DNA of 64,000 nt from Opitutia bacterium (GCA_947475065.1 CANJLB010000017.1:1-64000); one strand, 5' to 3'. Counted from the first letter of the stretch, positions 12,263 to 21,821 are shown. A program made the numbers and translations. Notes: generated by a model from the letters alone, not told the origin.

Positions 12263-13342
12263 TTAGGTTGAACGTTTTTTCACTGGCTTGGTCTCAGTTC
12301 CATTAAGTTTGGAACGGGTCGTCGCACGCCATTCCGCAGGGGTTTTTCCCTCCCAGGAACGGAATGCGCGGTAGAACGAATTGGCATCCTCAAAGCCGAG
12401 CAGAAAGGCGGTCTCGGTCGTTTCAATCAACGGGTCGCTCAGATACTGCCGGGCAGACTCATGGCGGATTTCATTCAGGAGCTTCCTGAAGGTGGTCCCC
12501 TTCTCGGTGATGCGGCGTTGCAGGGTGCGCTCGCCCATGCCCAGTTCCTTCGCCACCATGACGAGATCGGGGCGGCTGCCGGGCAGCAGTCGCTTCAACA
12601 CCCACTTGGCTTGGTCGAGAATGCCTGGCTCGTGCCCATCTTTTTTCAAAGCCTGCTCAAATTGAAAGGTGAGTATTTGCAGAAGTTCCTCGTTGTGGGT
12701 GGCGAATTGAAGTTCCAGATCGACCTTGCGTAGCACGAGCACATTGCGTCTGGCGCGGTAGATCACCGGGCAGCCGAAATACTCCCCCAGTCCATCTTTC
12801 GGGTTACGTGTGCGTTTAAGTTCGAGGCGTTTTGCGTTCAGCTTCGTTTTGCTTCCGCGCCGTCCAAGTTCCACGATGAGGGCAAAAACGGCATCGAGAA
12901 AAATCTCCGGGGCCGGTCCCGACTTTGCGAAGGGCCATGAGACCTCAATCGAAGTCTCGTCCGCTTTACTAGTCAGCCGAAGTTCCTGTGAGCCGCACAG
13001 CTTTTTGTAGCGCGCGAATATCTCGATGCAGTCACGATAGGTCCGAGCATGCAGGGCCGCAAGGAGCGTGGGATGATACTGATCCGTCGGGAATAGGCTC
13101 ATGCCTTTCCAGCCGAACGTCGGATCGTTGGTCAGCTTGCGAACCGCCCCCCAGATCGCAAAAAGTTGATCGGTCGTCAGCCTAGCTTCCCCACTGTAAA
13201 CTGTAAGCGGGAGGTTGCACTGCTGCAGGATCATTCCCGGGCTGAGTCCGAATGAGTTCATTCTGACCCAAAATATCTTGGGAAGCTTGATGCGATCCTG
13301 CGCATGGCTGCTTACCTTGAAATGCTGTGGCTGACTTTGCAT
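12263..13342 (-). CDS. AraC family transcriptional regulator
   Basis: 359 residues. The N-terminal two thirds resemble the arabinose-binding-like ligand domain of AraC regulators of the OruR/ArgR-like group (MILQQCNLPLTVYSGEARL; TFGWKGMSLF). The C-terminus has two helix-turn-helix motifs: KELGMGERTLQRRITEKGTT, then FLLGFEDANSFYRAF followed by TPAEWRA. It is the first gene of the operon with iorA, iorB and the aldo/keto reductase and so probably activates its own operon in response to the substrate. It has an aaagga ribosome site just before ATG 13342. Codon use looks less GC-biased than its neighbours, consistent with acquisition. Confidence 0.93.
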   Translation of the reverse strand: MQSQPQHFKVSSHAQDRIKLPKIFWVRMNSFGLSPGMILQQCNLPLTVYSGEARLTTDQLFAIWGAVRKLTNDPTFGWKGMSLFPTDQYHPTLLAALHARTYRDCIEIFARYKKLCGSQELRLTSKADETSIEVSWPFAKSGPAPEIFLDAVFALIVELGRRGSKTKLNAKRLELKRTRNPKDGLGEYFGCPVIYRARRNVLVLRKVDLELQFATHNEELLQILTFQFEQALKKDGHEPGILDQAKWVLKRLLPGSRPDLVMVAKELGMGERTLQRRITEKGTTFRKLLNEIRHESARQYLSDPLIETTETAFLLGFEDANSFYRAFRSWEGKTPAEWRATTRSKLNGTETKPVKKRST

Positions 13343-13559
13343 GGTTCCTTTGTATGGCGCGGATGGGGCAAAGATAACTCAGAAGCACAGGCTTGTAACT
13401 AGCCAAAGGCGACAAAGTGCTTGCGGAATACGACATATCACTTGCGAGAAGCGTCAGGATTTTTCGGGTGATCGTGGAGTGCCAAGGTTTAAGTTGGGCA
13501 TCTTCGATGCATGCGTGCGCGCCGCCACGCAGGATTCCTGTTCTTTGCCCTGGGTAAAT
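13343..13559. other. Leader region of the araC operon
   Basis: No gene is supported here. On the minus strand, a possible -10-like ttatct lies about 35 bases before the araC ATG. The region must hold the promoter and probably the AraC operator, but I cannot define repeats for it. Confidence 0.4.
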
Positions 13560-13588
13560 TTCAGCGCTTCGTTGCCTTTCCACCACCT
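13560..13588. repeat. 29-bp direct repeat, right copy
   Basis: Matches 8411-8439 with a single mismatch, in the same orientation. Here it lies immediately upstream of an IS66 transposase remnant and is read in the same frame (QRFVAFPPP). This raises the possibility that both copies are fragments of the same element family. Confidence 0.85.
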
Positions 13589-13620
13589 GACCATCATCGC
13601 TTCTCGCCCTCAAAAACCTG

Positions 13621-13719
13621 GGTAACGGGCTGTTCATAGGCCATCCCGACACCGGCAACCGCGCCGCCGTGCTCCACTGGCTGCTCGGTACCTGCCAGCG
13701 CCACCGGATTTTAAGGTGA
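13621..13719 (+). pseudogene. IS66-family transposase C-terminal remnant
   Basis: A 32-codon stretch ending in TGA reads GNGLFIGHPDTGNRAAV and then LHWLLGTCQRHRI. This resembles the C-terminal end of IS66-type transposases (typically LFIGHPDAG, RSAIIYTLL, CQRHG). No start or upstream catalytic domain is present, so this is a decayed fragment. It is convergent with the cupin gene, whose stop lies at 13727. It marks past insertion next to the araC-ior operon. Confidence 0.7.
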
Positions 13720-13726
13720 ACCGGGT

Positions 13727-14218
13727 TCAGCCCGCAGGTTTGGCAGGCATGGCGGGGGGCAGAGTCTTCGGGCCGCCTTTGCTGATCCACTTGAAGACGA
13801 AAAACCGCAGGGGGGTCGTGCCGGTGTTCGAGATGCCGTGCAGGTCGCCCGGCTTGGCATACATCAGGTCGCCTCGCTGAATGGGCGTTTCCTTGCCGTT
13901 CAGAAACCAGGTGCCGCCTCCTTCAATGACGTATTGGAACTCTTCGTTGGCGTGCTGGTGCGGAGGCTGGAGCTGCTTGCCGGGTAGGAACTCCAGTTCG
14001 GCGGTCAATACGCTGTCGGTTCCGACGGTGGGCGTGCCTTCGCCGGTGTAAGTGTAAATGCTGCCCCAGTCGCCGCCGCCTTTGCGGGCGTCGGTCTTGC
14101 GGTAGATGCGGCTTTCGAGGTCAGCCGTCGGCGCGACGGCCTTTTCGGCGACGACACCGGCGGCGAAGCAGACCGCGCCGGTCAGAAGCAGGAGTAGAAA
14201 CAGATGGGGATTTTTCAT
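13727..14218 (-). CDS. Secreted single-domain cupin protein
   Basis: 163 residues. The N-terminus MKNPHLFLLLLLTGAVCFA is a signal peptide or anchor, so the protein acts outside the cytoplasm. One cupin barrel is visible with the metal set HQHANEEF and a later His in KPGDLHGISN. Cupins of this kind range from dioxygenases to isomerases, and the substrate is unknown. I chose ATG 14218; the upstream in-frame ATG at 14299 adds a Ser/Pro-rich stretch before the signal peptide. It lies between the araC-ior island and the hydrolase-hydratase fusion, all on the minus strand. Confidence 0.87.
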   Translation of the reverse strand: MKNPHLFLLLLLTGAVCFAAGVVAEKAVAPTADLESRIYRKTDARKGGGDWGSIYTYTGEGTPTVGTDSVLTAELEFLPGKQLQPPHQHANEEFQYVIEGGGTWFLNGKETPIQRGDLMYAKPGDLHGISNTGTTPLRFFVFKWISKGGPKTLPPAMPAKPAG

Positions 14219-14358
14219 GGAGCAAGGGGGGCCGGATGGGTGTGAACTTGGCTTGGCAGCAGGCGAGGAGCGCGATCCAAAGGCCCGGATTTGGGCCACG
14301 GCTCGGGGACGCTTTGCAAACGCGGCGAAAAAATCGGGAGCGCCACCAGAGGGGCGGC

Positions 14359-16068
14359 TTACTCGAGCTTGAACTCGATCGTGCCGAGCTTGCCGAAGTT
14401 GGCGGTGTAGCCGCCCTTTTCACCGGGCTTCGCGCCGCCGAGTGCGCCGGAGATGATGAGGTCGCCGGCGTGGATGACGTGACCTTGTTCGATGATCTGG
14501 TTGATGAGGTTCATCAGCAGCACCGCCTGTCCGCCTTGGGCTTCCGCGCCCTTGGCTTCGTGGAGGGTCTGGCCGTCGCGTTTGAGCGTGACGGCGAGGG
14601 CGTCGAGATCGCCGACGGCCTCGGGTGCGAGTTGCCCGCCGACGATGTATTTGCTGGAGCCGGCGTTGGCCCCGATGGTGTCGGCGGCGACGGTGGTGCC
14701 GCCCATGAGCGGCGTCATGTTGACGGGCATCTCGATCACAGGGACGACCGCCTGCACAGTGGTCATGGCCTGGCGCGGGACCCGGAGCTTGGTGCCGATG
14801 TCAGTCGCGATGATATAGCCGATCTCAGTCTCAACGAAGATGGCCCGCTTGGGGTCGGTCGGGATGACCGGCGCAGGCGTGGCATTGATGCGGCCGGCTT
14901 TGAACAGCACACCATGAAACACATGGGTCACGCCGACGCCGGCCTGGGCCGCCGGCGAGGTGTAGACGCCCTTGTAGCCCGCGATGCCACCGCCGGATGC
15001 GAGGGTCGCCGCGATCACGCGGCGCTGCGATGCGAACGCCGCCGTCATGTCCGTCGTGGCGGCTGAGACGCTGAAACGCGGCAGCATGGCTGCGCCGCCG
15101 TCACGCGCGGCGACGAAATTTTTGGCATAGGCACGCACGCCGGGGGCGTCGAGGAAGCCGAGCTGACCGAGCCAGCGCAGGCACAGCTCGGGCCATTCGG
15201 CGATGGTCAGGCCCGAGTCGCGGACGCCGAAACCGTGCGCACCAGCGGCAAAAATGTGCAGTTCCGACGGGATATTGGCCCGCTTGAGCGCGCCCATGAG
15301 GATGACAGAGCTGAGGGCCGCGTCGTCGAAGGCGTGGCCGATGAACATCGGCGGCGTGCTGGCATCAATGCGCGAGGCGACATCCTGATTCAGCGTGTTG
15401 TTGTTGGTGTTGGCAAAGCCGCCGCCATACATCGCGATGTTGAAATCGGGACGGGTGGACAATTTGTCCGCCTCGTCCACGGGGTCATATTGGCGGGGCT
15501 CGGCATGGAGAACGGACATCCGGACATTGATCTCGGCCCCGGCCGAGAAGCCGACCGTGCCGATGGCATCCGCGTCAACTTTCCACTCGGCGGCGTGCGC
15601 GCGGATGAGGCCCATCGCGCGTTGCGCATCTTGCACGCCGACGCGCCACGCCGCGCCGGGCGTACGGCGGGGGACGCGGTATTTGAGGAGAAATGCCGTG
15701 ATGCCATGGGCGTTGAGCCACTCGGCGACCTCGTAGCCTTCGGTCTCGATGGCGAGCCGGTCGAGGCCGCCGCCGGGAATGACGAGCACTCCGGTGCCAG
15801 TGCGTTTGTCCGCGGGCGGATAAAAAACCGCGAGTGTCGGCACGCTGACGTTCTCAATCTGGTCGAACGGACGCGGGCGGTTCGGCAGGACGCGTTCTGG
15901 GCCGATATTGCCGGTTTCACCGGGCGCGGCGCCGGGCCAGAGGTTGATGACCACGGCGGGCTTGATCGTGACATTGGGCAGGGTCGCGACTTGGGCGGCA
16001 GCCGGGGTGGCGGCGACCAGCAAGGCGAGTGCAGCCAGAGCGGCAGGGAGACGGAGGGCGGTGTTCAT
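14359..16068 (-). CDS. Secreted fusion: alpha/beta hydrolase plus 2-keto-4-pentenoate hydratase-like (FAH-fold) domain
   Basis: 569 residues. A signal peptide (residues 1-25, ending PAAAQ) leads. Residues about 40-310 are an alpha/beta hydrolase of the BD-FAE/esterase type: VIPGGG oxyanion loop, nucleophile Ser175 in GFSAG, Asp248/249 in GHAFDDA, and His278 in GAHGFG. Residues about 340-569 match the MhpD/fumarylacetoacetase-like fold: GYKGVYTSPAAQ, carboxylates Glu413 and Glu415 in VETEIGYII, Glu446 in VIEMPV, then IGANAGSSKYIVG and GDLIISGALGG. There is no stop or frameshift at the junction. MhpD homologues are normally cytoplasmic, so a secreted fusion is unusual. I place the start at ATG 16068. 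Confidence 0.85.
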   Translation of the reverse strand: MNTALRLPAALAALALLVAATPAAAQVATLPNVTIKPAVVINLWPGAAPGETGNIGPERVLPNRPRPFDQIENVSVPTLAVFYPPADKRTGTGVLVIPGGGLDRLAIETEGYEVAEWLNAHGITAFLLKYRVPRRTPGAAWRVGVQDAQRAMGLIRAHAAEWKVDADAIGTVGFSAGAEINVRMSVLHAEPRQYDPVDEADKLSTRPDFNIAMYGGGFANTNNNTLNQDVASRIDASTPPMFIGHAFDDAALSSVILMGALKRANIPSELHIFAAGAHGFGVRDSGLTIAEWPELCLRWLGQLGFLDAPGVRAYAKNFVAARDGGAAMLPRFSVSAATTDMTAAFASQRRVIAATLASGGGIAGYKGVYTSPAAQAGVGVTHVFHGVLFKAGRINATPAPVIPTDPKRAIFVETEIGYIIATDIGTKLRVPRQAMTTVQAVVPVIEMPVNMTPLMGGTTVAADTIGANAGSSKYIVGGQLAPEAVGDLDALAVTLKRDGQTLHEAKGAEAQGGQAVLLMNLINQIIEQGHVIHAGDLIISGALGGAKPGEKGGYTANFGKLGTIEFKLE

Positions 16069-16210
16069 GGGGAAGGGGAAATGCGGGTGGAGCAGAAAGC
16101 ACGTCAGAAAGACGCAGGCAAGCCGCCCGCACGGGGTTTGTCGAGCCTTGCGAGGGTGGGGCGTGCAGCCGGCGTTGACATTGGGTCCGTCCGGCGCGCA
16201 CGGTGCGGCC

Positions 16211-16720
16211 ATGACTCCCCCGGCTTCCCCCGCGCTCCGTCTGCACGAAATCACCGTCACCGACATTGATGGTTGCGCGGGCACGCTTGCGGCCTACGCG
16301 GGCCGCGTGCTGCTCATCGTCAATGTTGCCTCGGCCTGCGGCCACACGCCGCAATATGCCGGCCTCCAGCAGCTCTGGGAAACTCACGCAGCGCGTGGCT
16401 TCGCGGTGCTCGGCTTCCCGTGCAACCAGTTCAAGGGACAGGAGCCGGGCACAGCCGCGGAGATCAGGGAGTTTTGCACCGCGCGGTTTCATGTCACCTT
16501 TCCGCTGTTCGCAAAGATTGAGGTCAACGGCCCCGGCCGCCATCCGCTCTACGCCGCGCTTACGGGCGAGGGCGCGGCGTTTCCCGGCGACATTGGCTGG
16601 AATTTCACCAAGTTTCTCATCGGCCGCGATGGCGTGGTGATACAGCGCTTTGCGCCCGGGGTCACGCCCGGGTCGCCCGAAATTGCCGCCGCCCTTGCGG
16701 CCGCGCTCGCGGTGAAGTGA
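16211..16720 (+). CDS. Glutathione peroxidase family thiol peroxidase
   Basis: 169 residues. The peroxidatic Cys43 sits in NVASACGHTPQY (canonical NVASKCGFTPQY), and the catalytic Gln and Trp lie in GFPCNQF and WNFTKFL. It is a Cys-type rather than selenocysteine enzyme. Bacterial members usually reduce hydroperoxides with thioredoxin as electron donor, which would link it to trxB. There is no clear signal peptide. The start ATG 16211 gives MTPPASPALRL. It is divergent from the secreted fusion gene. Confidence 0.93.
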   Translation: MTPPASPALRLHEITVTDIDGCAGTLAAYAGRVLLIVNVASACGHTPQYAGLQQLWETHAARGFAVLGFPCNQFKGQEPGTAAEIREFCTARFHVTFPLFAKIEVNGPGRHPLYAALTGEGAAFPGDIGWNFTKFLIGRDGVVIQRFAPGVTPGSPEIAAALAAALAVK

Positions 16721-17195
16721 GCGGCAACTTCAGCCTGGAGCAACTTCGGTTTAAATTGACGCATCCATCCCGAGCGGACGCAGGCCGTTGAGTGGAAACG
16801 GTGCGTGAACCGACGTGGTTAAAGTAGGGCCGGTCTGTGACCGGCCTTCGGAGGCCAGTCACAGACTGGCTCTACGCCACGCGGCGCGTTCTTCGGTCGG
16901 CACTTTCTGGTCGCGCGCTTGCGTCCAGGAAAACAGAAAATGCCCAAGCGTTTGCAGGCGGAAAGCGCGTCGGGAGCGGAACGGTGTTGTCATCATCAGT
17001 CCCGAGCAGAACGTGCTGCGTGTGTTGTCATGGGAGGGACAGCGCGGATGGTGCCGACCACTCACAAAAACACGTCCCGCCGCGCAGTCTCGCGCGTGGC
17101 GGCCAGGTCGTGAAACCTGGGGGGGATGAGGACAGCCTGCCTGCAAGGGAGTCATTCGATCACAGCGGTTCTGGCGCGGGGCCCGCGCGGTGAGC
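16721..17195. other. 475-bp intergenic region with a long hairpin
   Basis: No protein gene is convincing here. The one clear structure is the hairpin at 16825-16874, listed separately. The rest (16900-17190) has short runs of G and several weak inverted repeats but no family I can name. Confidence 0.5.
16825..16874. repeat. REP-like intergenic hairpin (22-bp arms)
   Basis: The arms 16825-16846 (tagggccggtctgtgaccgg, then cc) and 16853-16874 (ggccagtcacagactggctc, then ta) pair nearly throughout, leaving a 6-base loop. The right edge is ctctacg, like other hairpins at 31315-31377 and 61200-61240. There is no T-tract, so it is not a typical terminator. Confidence 0.75.
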
Positions 17196-19019
17196 TCACT
17201 CCAGGCCGGTGATCTGGAAATCCGCCGGGTAGTCCACGCTGAACTTGAGCGTGAACTTGCGGGCCTTGTCCTTGCCGGGCTCGACATCCACGCGCCAGAC
17301 CAGCTTGCCGTCCTCCTCGCGGGTGACCTCTTTGCCCGGTTTGGCCAACGTGCCGACCTCGCGCTCGGCCGGCTCGATGAGCTTCACCTCGATCTTCTCG
17401 TTGCGCGAGACGGGCAGCAGTTCCTTGAACACCACATGCTGCCGGGCCTTCTTGAGGTTGGCGACGGTGAGCTCGATGGTGTAGGTCACCCGGTTGCCAC
17501 TGCCGCTGAGGCCGGTCTTCTCGGTGAAGCGGTTGACGAGCCGGCGCTTGATGCTGATGCCCTCGTCGGCGCCGAGGGAGAGGTCGAATTTTTCCTCGGG
17601 CATGGTGGTTTTCAGCGAGCTGGTGGCGATGAAGTTGTCGTCGAGAAATGTGTTCATCGGGCCGGCGAGCAGTGGGTAGTCGCTGTGGTTGACGACTGCC
17701 GCACCGAGAAACACCGCCTCCAGCAGGCGTGGCGTGGACTGGTATTGCAGTTTGGCCGGCAGGTCGGCGACGGCGATGGCGACCTTCTGCGGGGAGTTAT
17801 CGCTGAGGACGGTCGCGGCGTCAGGAATCTTGAACGAGGCGCTGGTCGCGCCAGTGTCCACGCTGGCGGTGGCGAAGTCGGCGACCGCATCCTTGGCCAG
17901 CGTGCCGTCCGCTCCCTCGTTGCCAAGGAGCGCGAAGGATTGCACGGCGGCTCCCCCCGGCGCGGCGCCACCGCGGCCGCCGCGCCCACCGCCCGCGCCT
18001 GCGCCACCGCGACGCGCGGGCGCCGCTGCGGCGACCATCATCGGCGTGGGCCGCTCGTCGAGCACCCAGGCGCGCAGCTCGGGCGCGCCGCCGCCGAGCG
18101 ACGGGCGCGCGGTCGAGAGCGTGAGCTGGACGTTTTTCCAGTCCTCGCCGGTCGTCTGACGCACGGTGCCGAAATAGGTGAGACTCACGGTGGGCTGGGC
18201 GGCGTCGCCCCGCAGCTTGGCGTCATAGGCAGGCGACCACGAGGCGCCGCGTACACCGTAGGCGAGCGCGAGCGACAGCGCGCCGGGTGTCGAGACGGAC
18301 ACGCGCACGGTCACGGTCTTGACGTTGCGGTCACGGTTTTGGGGGCTGGGGCGGGTGATGGCGCCGCCCGGGAGCGGGCCGGGGCCGCCGCCATTGAGCA
18401 GTTGGTTGAGCTGATTGCGCGCGGCCTGCTGCTCCTCGTCGTTTTTCAGGCGGTCAAGATCAAGCTGCTGCTGCTCGGTGCTGAGCGCAGTGAGATTGTC
18501 CTCGCTGAACTTCAGGAGCTTCAGCCAGTCCTCCACCGTGGTGCGAGCGGAGCTGGTCTCCTTCTCGACGTTGGGGACAGTGGTGGTGGCGGTCTGGATT
18601 TTCAGGAGGTACTCGCGCTTCTGCGCGAGGACTCCGGCGCGGTCGTCAAGCTTGCGGCGGACCTGCGAGAGTTCCTTGAGACGGTCCTCCAGCGTCTTGA
18701 CCCCGGCGGCGGGCGTGGCGGGGACGAAAGTGGTGCGGGCGTTGACATCGAGGATGGTCGCGCGAGCGACGCCCTTGGTCTCCTCGGTCCGGACCTGCAA
18801 CGACTCGTCCATGAGCGCCGCTGGCAGATTTTCAAACACCAGCTCGTGCTCGCCCTTCGTCAGTTCGGCTGCGGCGGTGCGGGTGACGATGGCGCGGTCG
18901 GCATAGACGGCGACGGCTGTGATGACCGAGTTGACGGGCTCGGGCGCGGCAGACAGGGCGGTGGCCAGAATCAGCGTGAGCGCGGCAAACACGTGGCGGA
19001 GGAGGCGGAGGAGGTGCAT
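17196..19019 (-). CDS. DUF4139 (MuiA-like) envelope protein
   Basis: 607 residues. A signal peptide (MHLLRLLRHVFAALTLILAT) is followed by a DUF4140-like N-terminal region (VYADRAIVTRTAAAELTKG), then a coiled coil (about residues 100-195, EDRLKELSQVRRKLDDR). The DUF4139 beta domain follows (YGVRGASWSPAYDAKLRGD; VQLTLSTARPS). A Gly/Arg-rich insert lies at residues about 333-358. Family members are called mucoidy inhibitor A, but the molecular role is unknown. The start is ATG 19019; a TTG two codons upstream is also possible. It is divergent from the two-component genes. A second DUF4139 gene lies at 31413. Confidence 0.85.
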   Translation of the reverse strand: MHLLRLLRHVFAALTLILATALSAAPEPVNSVITAVAVYADRAIVTRTAAAELTKGEHELVFENLPAALMDESLQVRTEETKGVARATILDVNARTTFVPATPAAGVKTLEDRLKELSQVRRKLDDRAGVLAQKREYLLKIQTATTTVPNVEKETSSARTTVEDWLKLLKFSEDNLTALSTEQQQLDLDRLKNDEEQQAARNQLNQLLNGGGPGPLPGGAITRPSPQNRDRNVKTVTVRVSVSTPGALSLALAYGVRGASWSPAYDAKLRGDAAQPTVSLTYFGTVRQTTGEDWKNVQLTLSTARPSLGGGAPELRAWVLDERPTPMMVAAAAPARRGGAGAGGGRGGRGGAAPGGAAVQSFALLGNEGADGTLAKDAVADFATASVDTGATSASFKIPDAATVLSDNSPQKVAIAVADLPAKLQYQSTPRLLEAVFLGAAVVNHSDYPLLAGPMNTFLDDNFIATSSLKTTMPEEKFDLSLGADEGISIKRRLVNRFTEKTGLSGSGNRVTYTIELTVANLKKARQHVVFKELLPVSRNEKIEVKLIEPAEREVGTLAKPGKEVTREEDGKLVWRVDVEPGKDKARKFTLKFSVDYPADFQITGLE

Positions 19020-19236
19020 GGGCAAAAGCCGGGTTTCAAGGATACCACGTATGAACGGGGAATTTCTTAGAAAAAAAGGACATCACAAGCTTCCGGCCAG
19101 ACTGCCGGCCGTCGCCGGGGCCGCAACCCTTCTTTTGGCGTCCTTTCGCTCCCGTGGGCCGGGTGCCGAAGGAAAATGTTAAGCCAGCGTAAACTTGGCT
19201 GCCAATCGCCCGTTTTTCCTGTTGCTTGTCTCCGCC

Positions 19237-20028
19237 ATGAGCATCCTGCACCCTGATCCCGCCGGTCGCACCCGGCTGCTGATGATTGACGACGACCGCA
19301 AGCTCTGCCGCCTCGTCGCCGCCTATCTCACGCCGCTGGGCTTCGATGTGACCGCGGTCCATGACGGACTTGCCGGTGTCGATCGCGCCACCGACACGAA
19401 TGAGACATGGCATGCCATCATCCTCGACGTTATGATGCCCGGCCTCGACGGTTTCGAGGTGCTCCGGCGCATCCGCACCAAACGGGACACGCCCGTGCTC
19501 ATGCTCACCGCCCGTGGGGACGAGACCGACCGCATCGTCGGCCTCGAGGTCGGTGCCGACGACTACCTGCCCAAAACTTTCTCCACACGCGAACTGCTTG
19601 CCCGTCTCCGTGCCGTGCTCCGCCGCGCCGCCCGCGCGCCGGCGACCGATGGGGCCGCCCCCGCCGCCGAGCTCGTCGTTGGTCCGCTTCGCGTCTGCCC
19701 CGAGGCCCGCACGGCTATGCTCAACGACACGGCGCTCACGCTCACACCGGTCGAGTTCGACCTGCTGGCGAGCCTCGCCAAGGCCCGCGGCCGCGTCCGC
19801 ACGCGGGAAGCGCTGCTGGAGGAGATTCGCGACCGTAACTACGACGTGTTTGACCGCTCGATTGACGTCCATATCTCGGCACTCCGGAAAAAATTGGGCG
19901 ACGACGCGAAACATCCGCGCTCATCCGCACGCTGCGTTCCGCCGGCTACATGCTGGTCAACCCCGATTCTCCATGAACGCACCTCCTCCCGCCTTGTGTT
20001 TCGGCCCGTTCATCTTCTGCCGGCATGA
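19237..20028 (+). CDS. OmpR-family response regulator, frameshifted at the C-terminus
   Basis: The receiver has LLMIDDD, phospho-acceptor Asp in ILDVMMPGLDGFEVL, and LPKTFSTRELLARLRAV; the winged-helix domain has LTPVEFDLLASLAK and FDRSIDVHISALRKKLG. After DDAKHPR (about 19914) the frame reads SSARCVPPAT, but the next frame reads LIRTLRSAGYMLVNPDSP and stops at 19974-19976, exactly the family ending. One base appears to be missing near 19918-19921. As read, the recognition wing is lost and the protein runs to 20028. This is a sequencing error or a true inactivation. It is paired with the sensor kinase directly downstream. Confidence 0.85.
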   Translation: MSILHPDPAGRTRLLMIDDDRKLCRLVAAYLTPLGFDVTAVHDGLAGVDRATDTNETWHAIILDVMMPGLDGFEVLRRIRTKRDTPVLMLTARGDETDRIVGLEVGADDYLPKTFSTRELLARLRAVLRRAARAPATDGAAPAAELVVGPLRVCPEARTAMLNDTALTLTPVEFDLLASLAKARGRVRTREALLEEIRDRNYDVFDRSIDVHISALRKKLGDDAKHPRSSARCVPPATCWSTPILHERTSSRLVFRPVHLLPA

Positions 20029-20064
20029 GCCGGAAGGAGCGAATGGGCGGAAACCACAGAATGG

Positions 20065-21712
20065 GTGCGAATTCATCTCGGTCCGCCTTTCCGGTCCCTC
20101 CTCGTGAAACTGTCCTTTCCGCTCTGGCTCAAGGTCTCGCTCTGGCTCGTGCTCAACCTCGTGCTACTGGCCGTCGTGGGCGTGACGTTTCTCGTGAAGG
20201 AGTCCGGCTTCACGTGGGATGCGCTCGTCACCGGTCCGGCGGGCAACCGGCTGCAGGCGGTGGCGGACGTGATCACCGCCGAGCTCCGCGAGTCGCCGCC
20301 AGCCGTGCGTGATGTCACGCTCGCGCGCTTCAGCCAGGCCTATGGCGTGACATTTTTTTTGTTTCAAAACAACAGCCGTCAGCTCGGGGGCCCGCCGCTG
20401 CTGCCGTCCGGCCTGCCGGAGGCGGTGCGCCAGCGCTTCATGCCGCCCAATGGCGGCGGGCCACGCGGCAACGGCGGACCTGGCGGTGGCCCGGGTGGCC
20501 GCGGCGGGGTGGGTGGGCGCGGCGGCGGCGGACTCGGTGCGCCTCCAGGGGCTGGCGGGCGCGGCCAGGCCCCGCCCGGCGAAAGTCCGGCGGGCGCGGT
20601 TCCCGCCGGCGCGCGCCCGTCCACCGGTCCTGTGCAGACTTTCGTCGGCCAACCCGGGCGCCCGCCCGACAACAACCCGCTTCGCGGCCGGTTTCTTGTG
20701 CGCACAGCCGTGCCGCCCGCCTACTGGGCGGGCGTGCGTCTCCTGCCGATTCCCGACGACTTCGGCGGTGGCGTGCCGGCCACGTTGCTGATGCGCGCGG
20801 ACTCGCTCGGTGCAACCGCTTTGCTGCTTGATCTTGACCCGTGGCTCTGGGCCGCCGGCGTGGCCGTCGGGCTGTCCGTGGTTTTCTGGCTGCCGCTCGT
20901 GCGTAGCATCACGCGCTCGCTGCGGGAGCTCACGTTCGCGACCGAGCAGATTGCCGAGGGCCGGTTCGACACCCGGGTAGATGAGACGCGCCGCGACGAG
21001 CTCGGCCGCCTCGGTGGCGCGGTCAACCAGATGGCGGAGCAACTGGACCGGGCTGCGACCGGTCAGAAACGATTCCTCGGCGACATCGCGCATGAGCTCG
21101 GTTCGCCCGTGGGCCGCCTGCAGGTGGCCGTGAGCATCCTCGAGGAACAGGCCGCGCCCGCGCTCCAGCCCGCCGTGGCCGATGTGCGCGAGGAAGTGCA
21201 GCAGATGTCCGCCCTGGTCGGCGAGCTGCTGGCGTTTACCAAGGCCGGGCTGCGTGCGCGTGACGTTGCGCTCGCCCGCGTCGAGCTCGCGCCATTGGTG
21301 GCCGGCGTGCTGGCGCGTGAAGCTGCGGAGGGGAAAGTTTTTGTCCGCATCCCCCCCCGGCCTCGCCGCCGAGGCCGACGAGGCGCTGCTCGCCCGCGCG
21401 CTCGCCAATCTCGTTCGTAACGCGCTCCGCTACGCCGGCCACGCCGGCCCGGTCGCCCTCACCGCCCTTGCGGTCGGGGAAGCGGTGGTGATTGCCGTCG
21501 AGGACAACGGCCCCGGGGTGCCTGCCGATACGCTGGAGCGGCTGGGCGAGCCGTTCTACCGGCCCGAGTTTGCGCGTACGCGCGAGACCGGCGGAGCCGG
21601 CCTCGGTCTCGCCATCGTGAAAAGCGCGGCCGAGGCGTGCCGGGGTGCCGTGTATTTTTCCAATCGTGAGCCGCACGGATTCCGCGCCGAGCTCCGGCTG
21701 GCGGTGGCGTGA
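20065..21712 (+). pseudogene. Sensor histidine kinase, frameshifted in a poly-C tract
   Basis: N-terminal helix (FPLWLKVSLWLVLNLVLLAV), a periplasmic region with a long Gly-rich segment (residues about 130-175), a second helix near residue 260, HAMP, then His in GDIAHELGSPVGRL. The ATPase domain is in another frame: EADEALLARALANLVRNALR, DNGPGVP and GGAGLGLAIVKS, ending at 21712. The shift lies in a run of eight C at 21351-21358; seven would restore VRIPPGLAAEADEA. The start is ATG 20065 or GTG 20104. It is a CpxA-type partner of the upstream regulator. Poly-C slippage, phase variation and sequencing error are all possible. Confidence 0.82.
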
Positions 21713-21821
21713 ACGCCGGGGTGGGGTGGGGACGCTTTTACCCGCACTTAACAATTCTCGCGCCCATGCACATACGGGCGTTACAGGATGGGTGCATCTT
21801 GGGGCCGAACCAAATCACCCC

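Noticed and set aside
13182-13790. A 202-codon minus-strand open frame across the araC start and IS66 remnant
   Set aside because: It overlaps three better explained features and has no recognisable domain.
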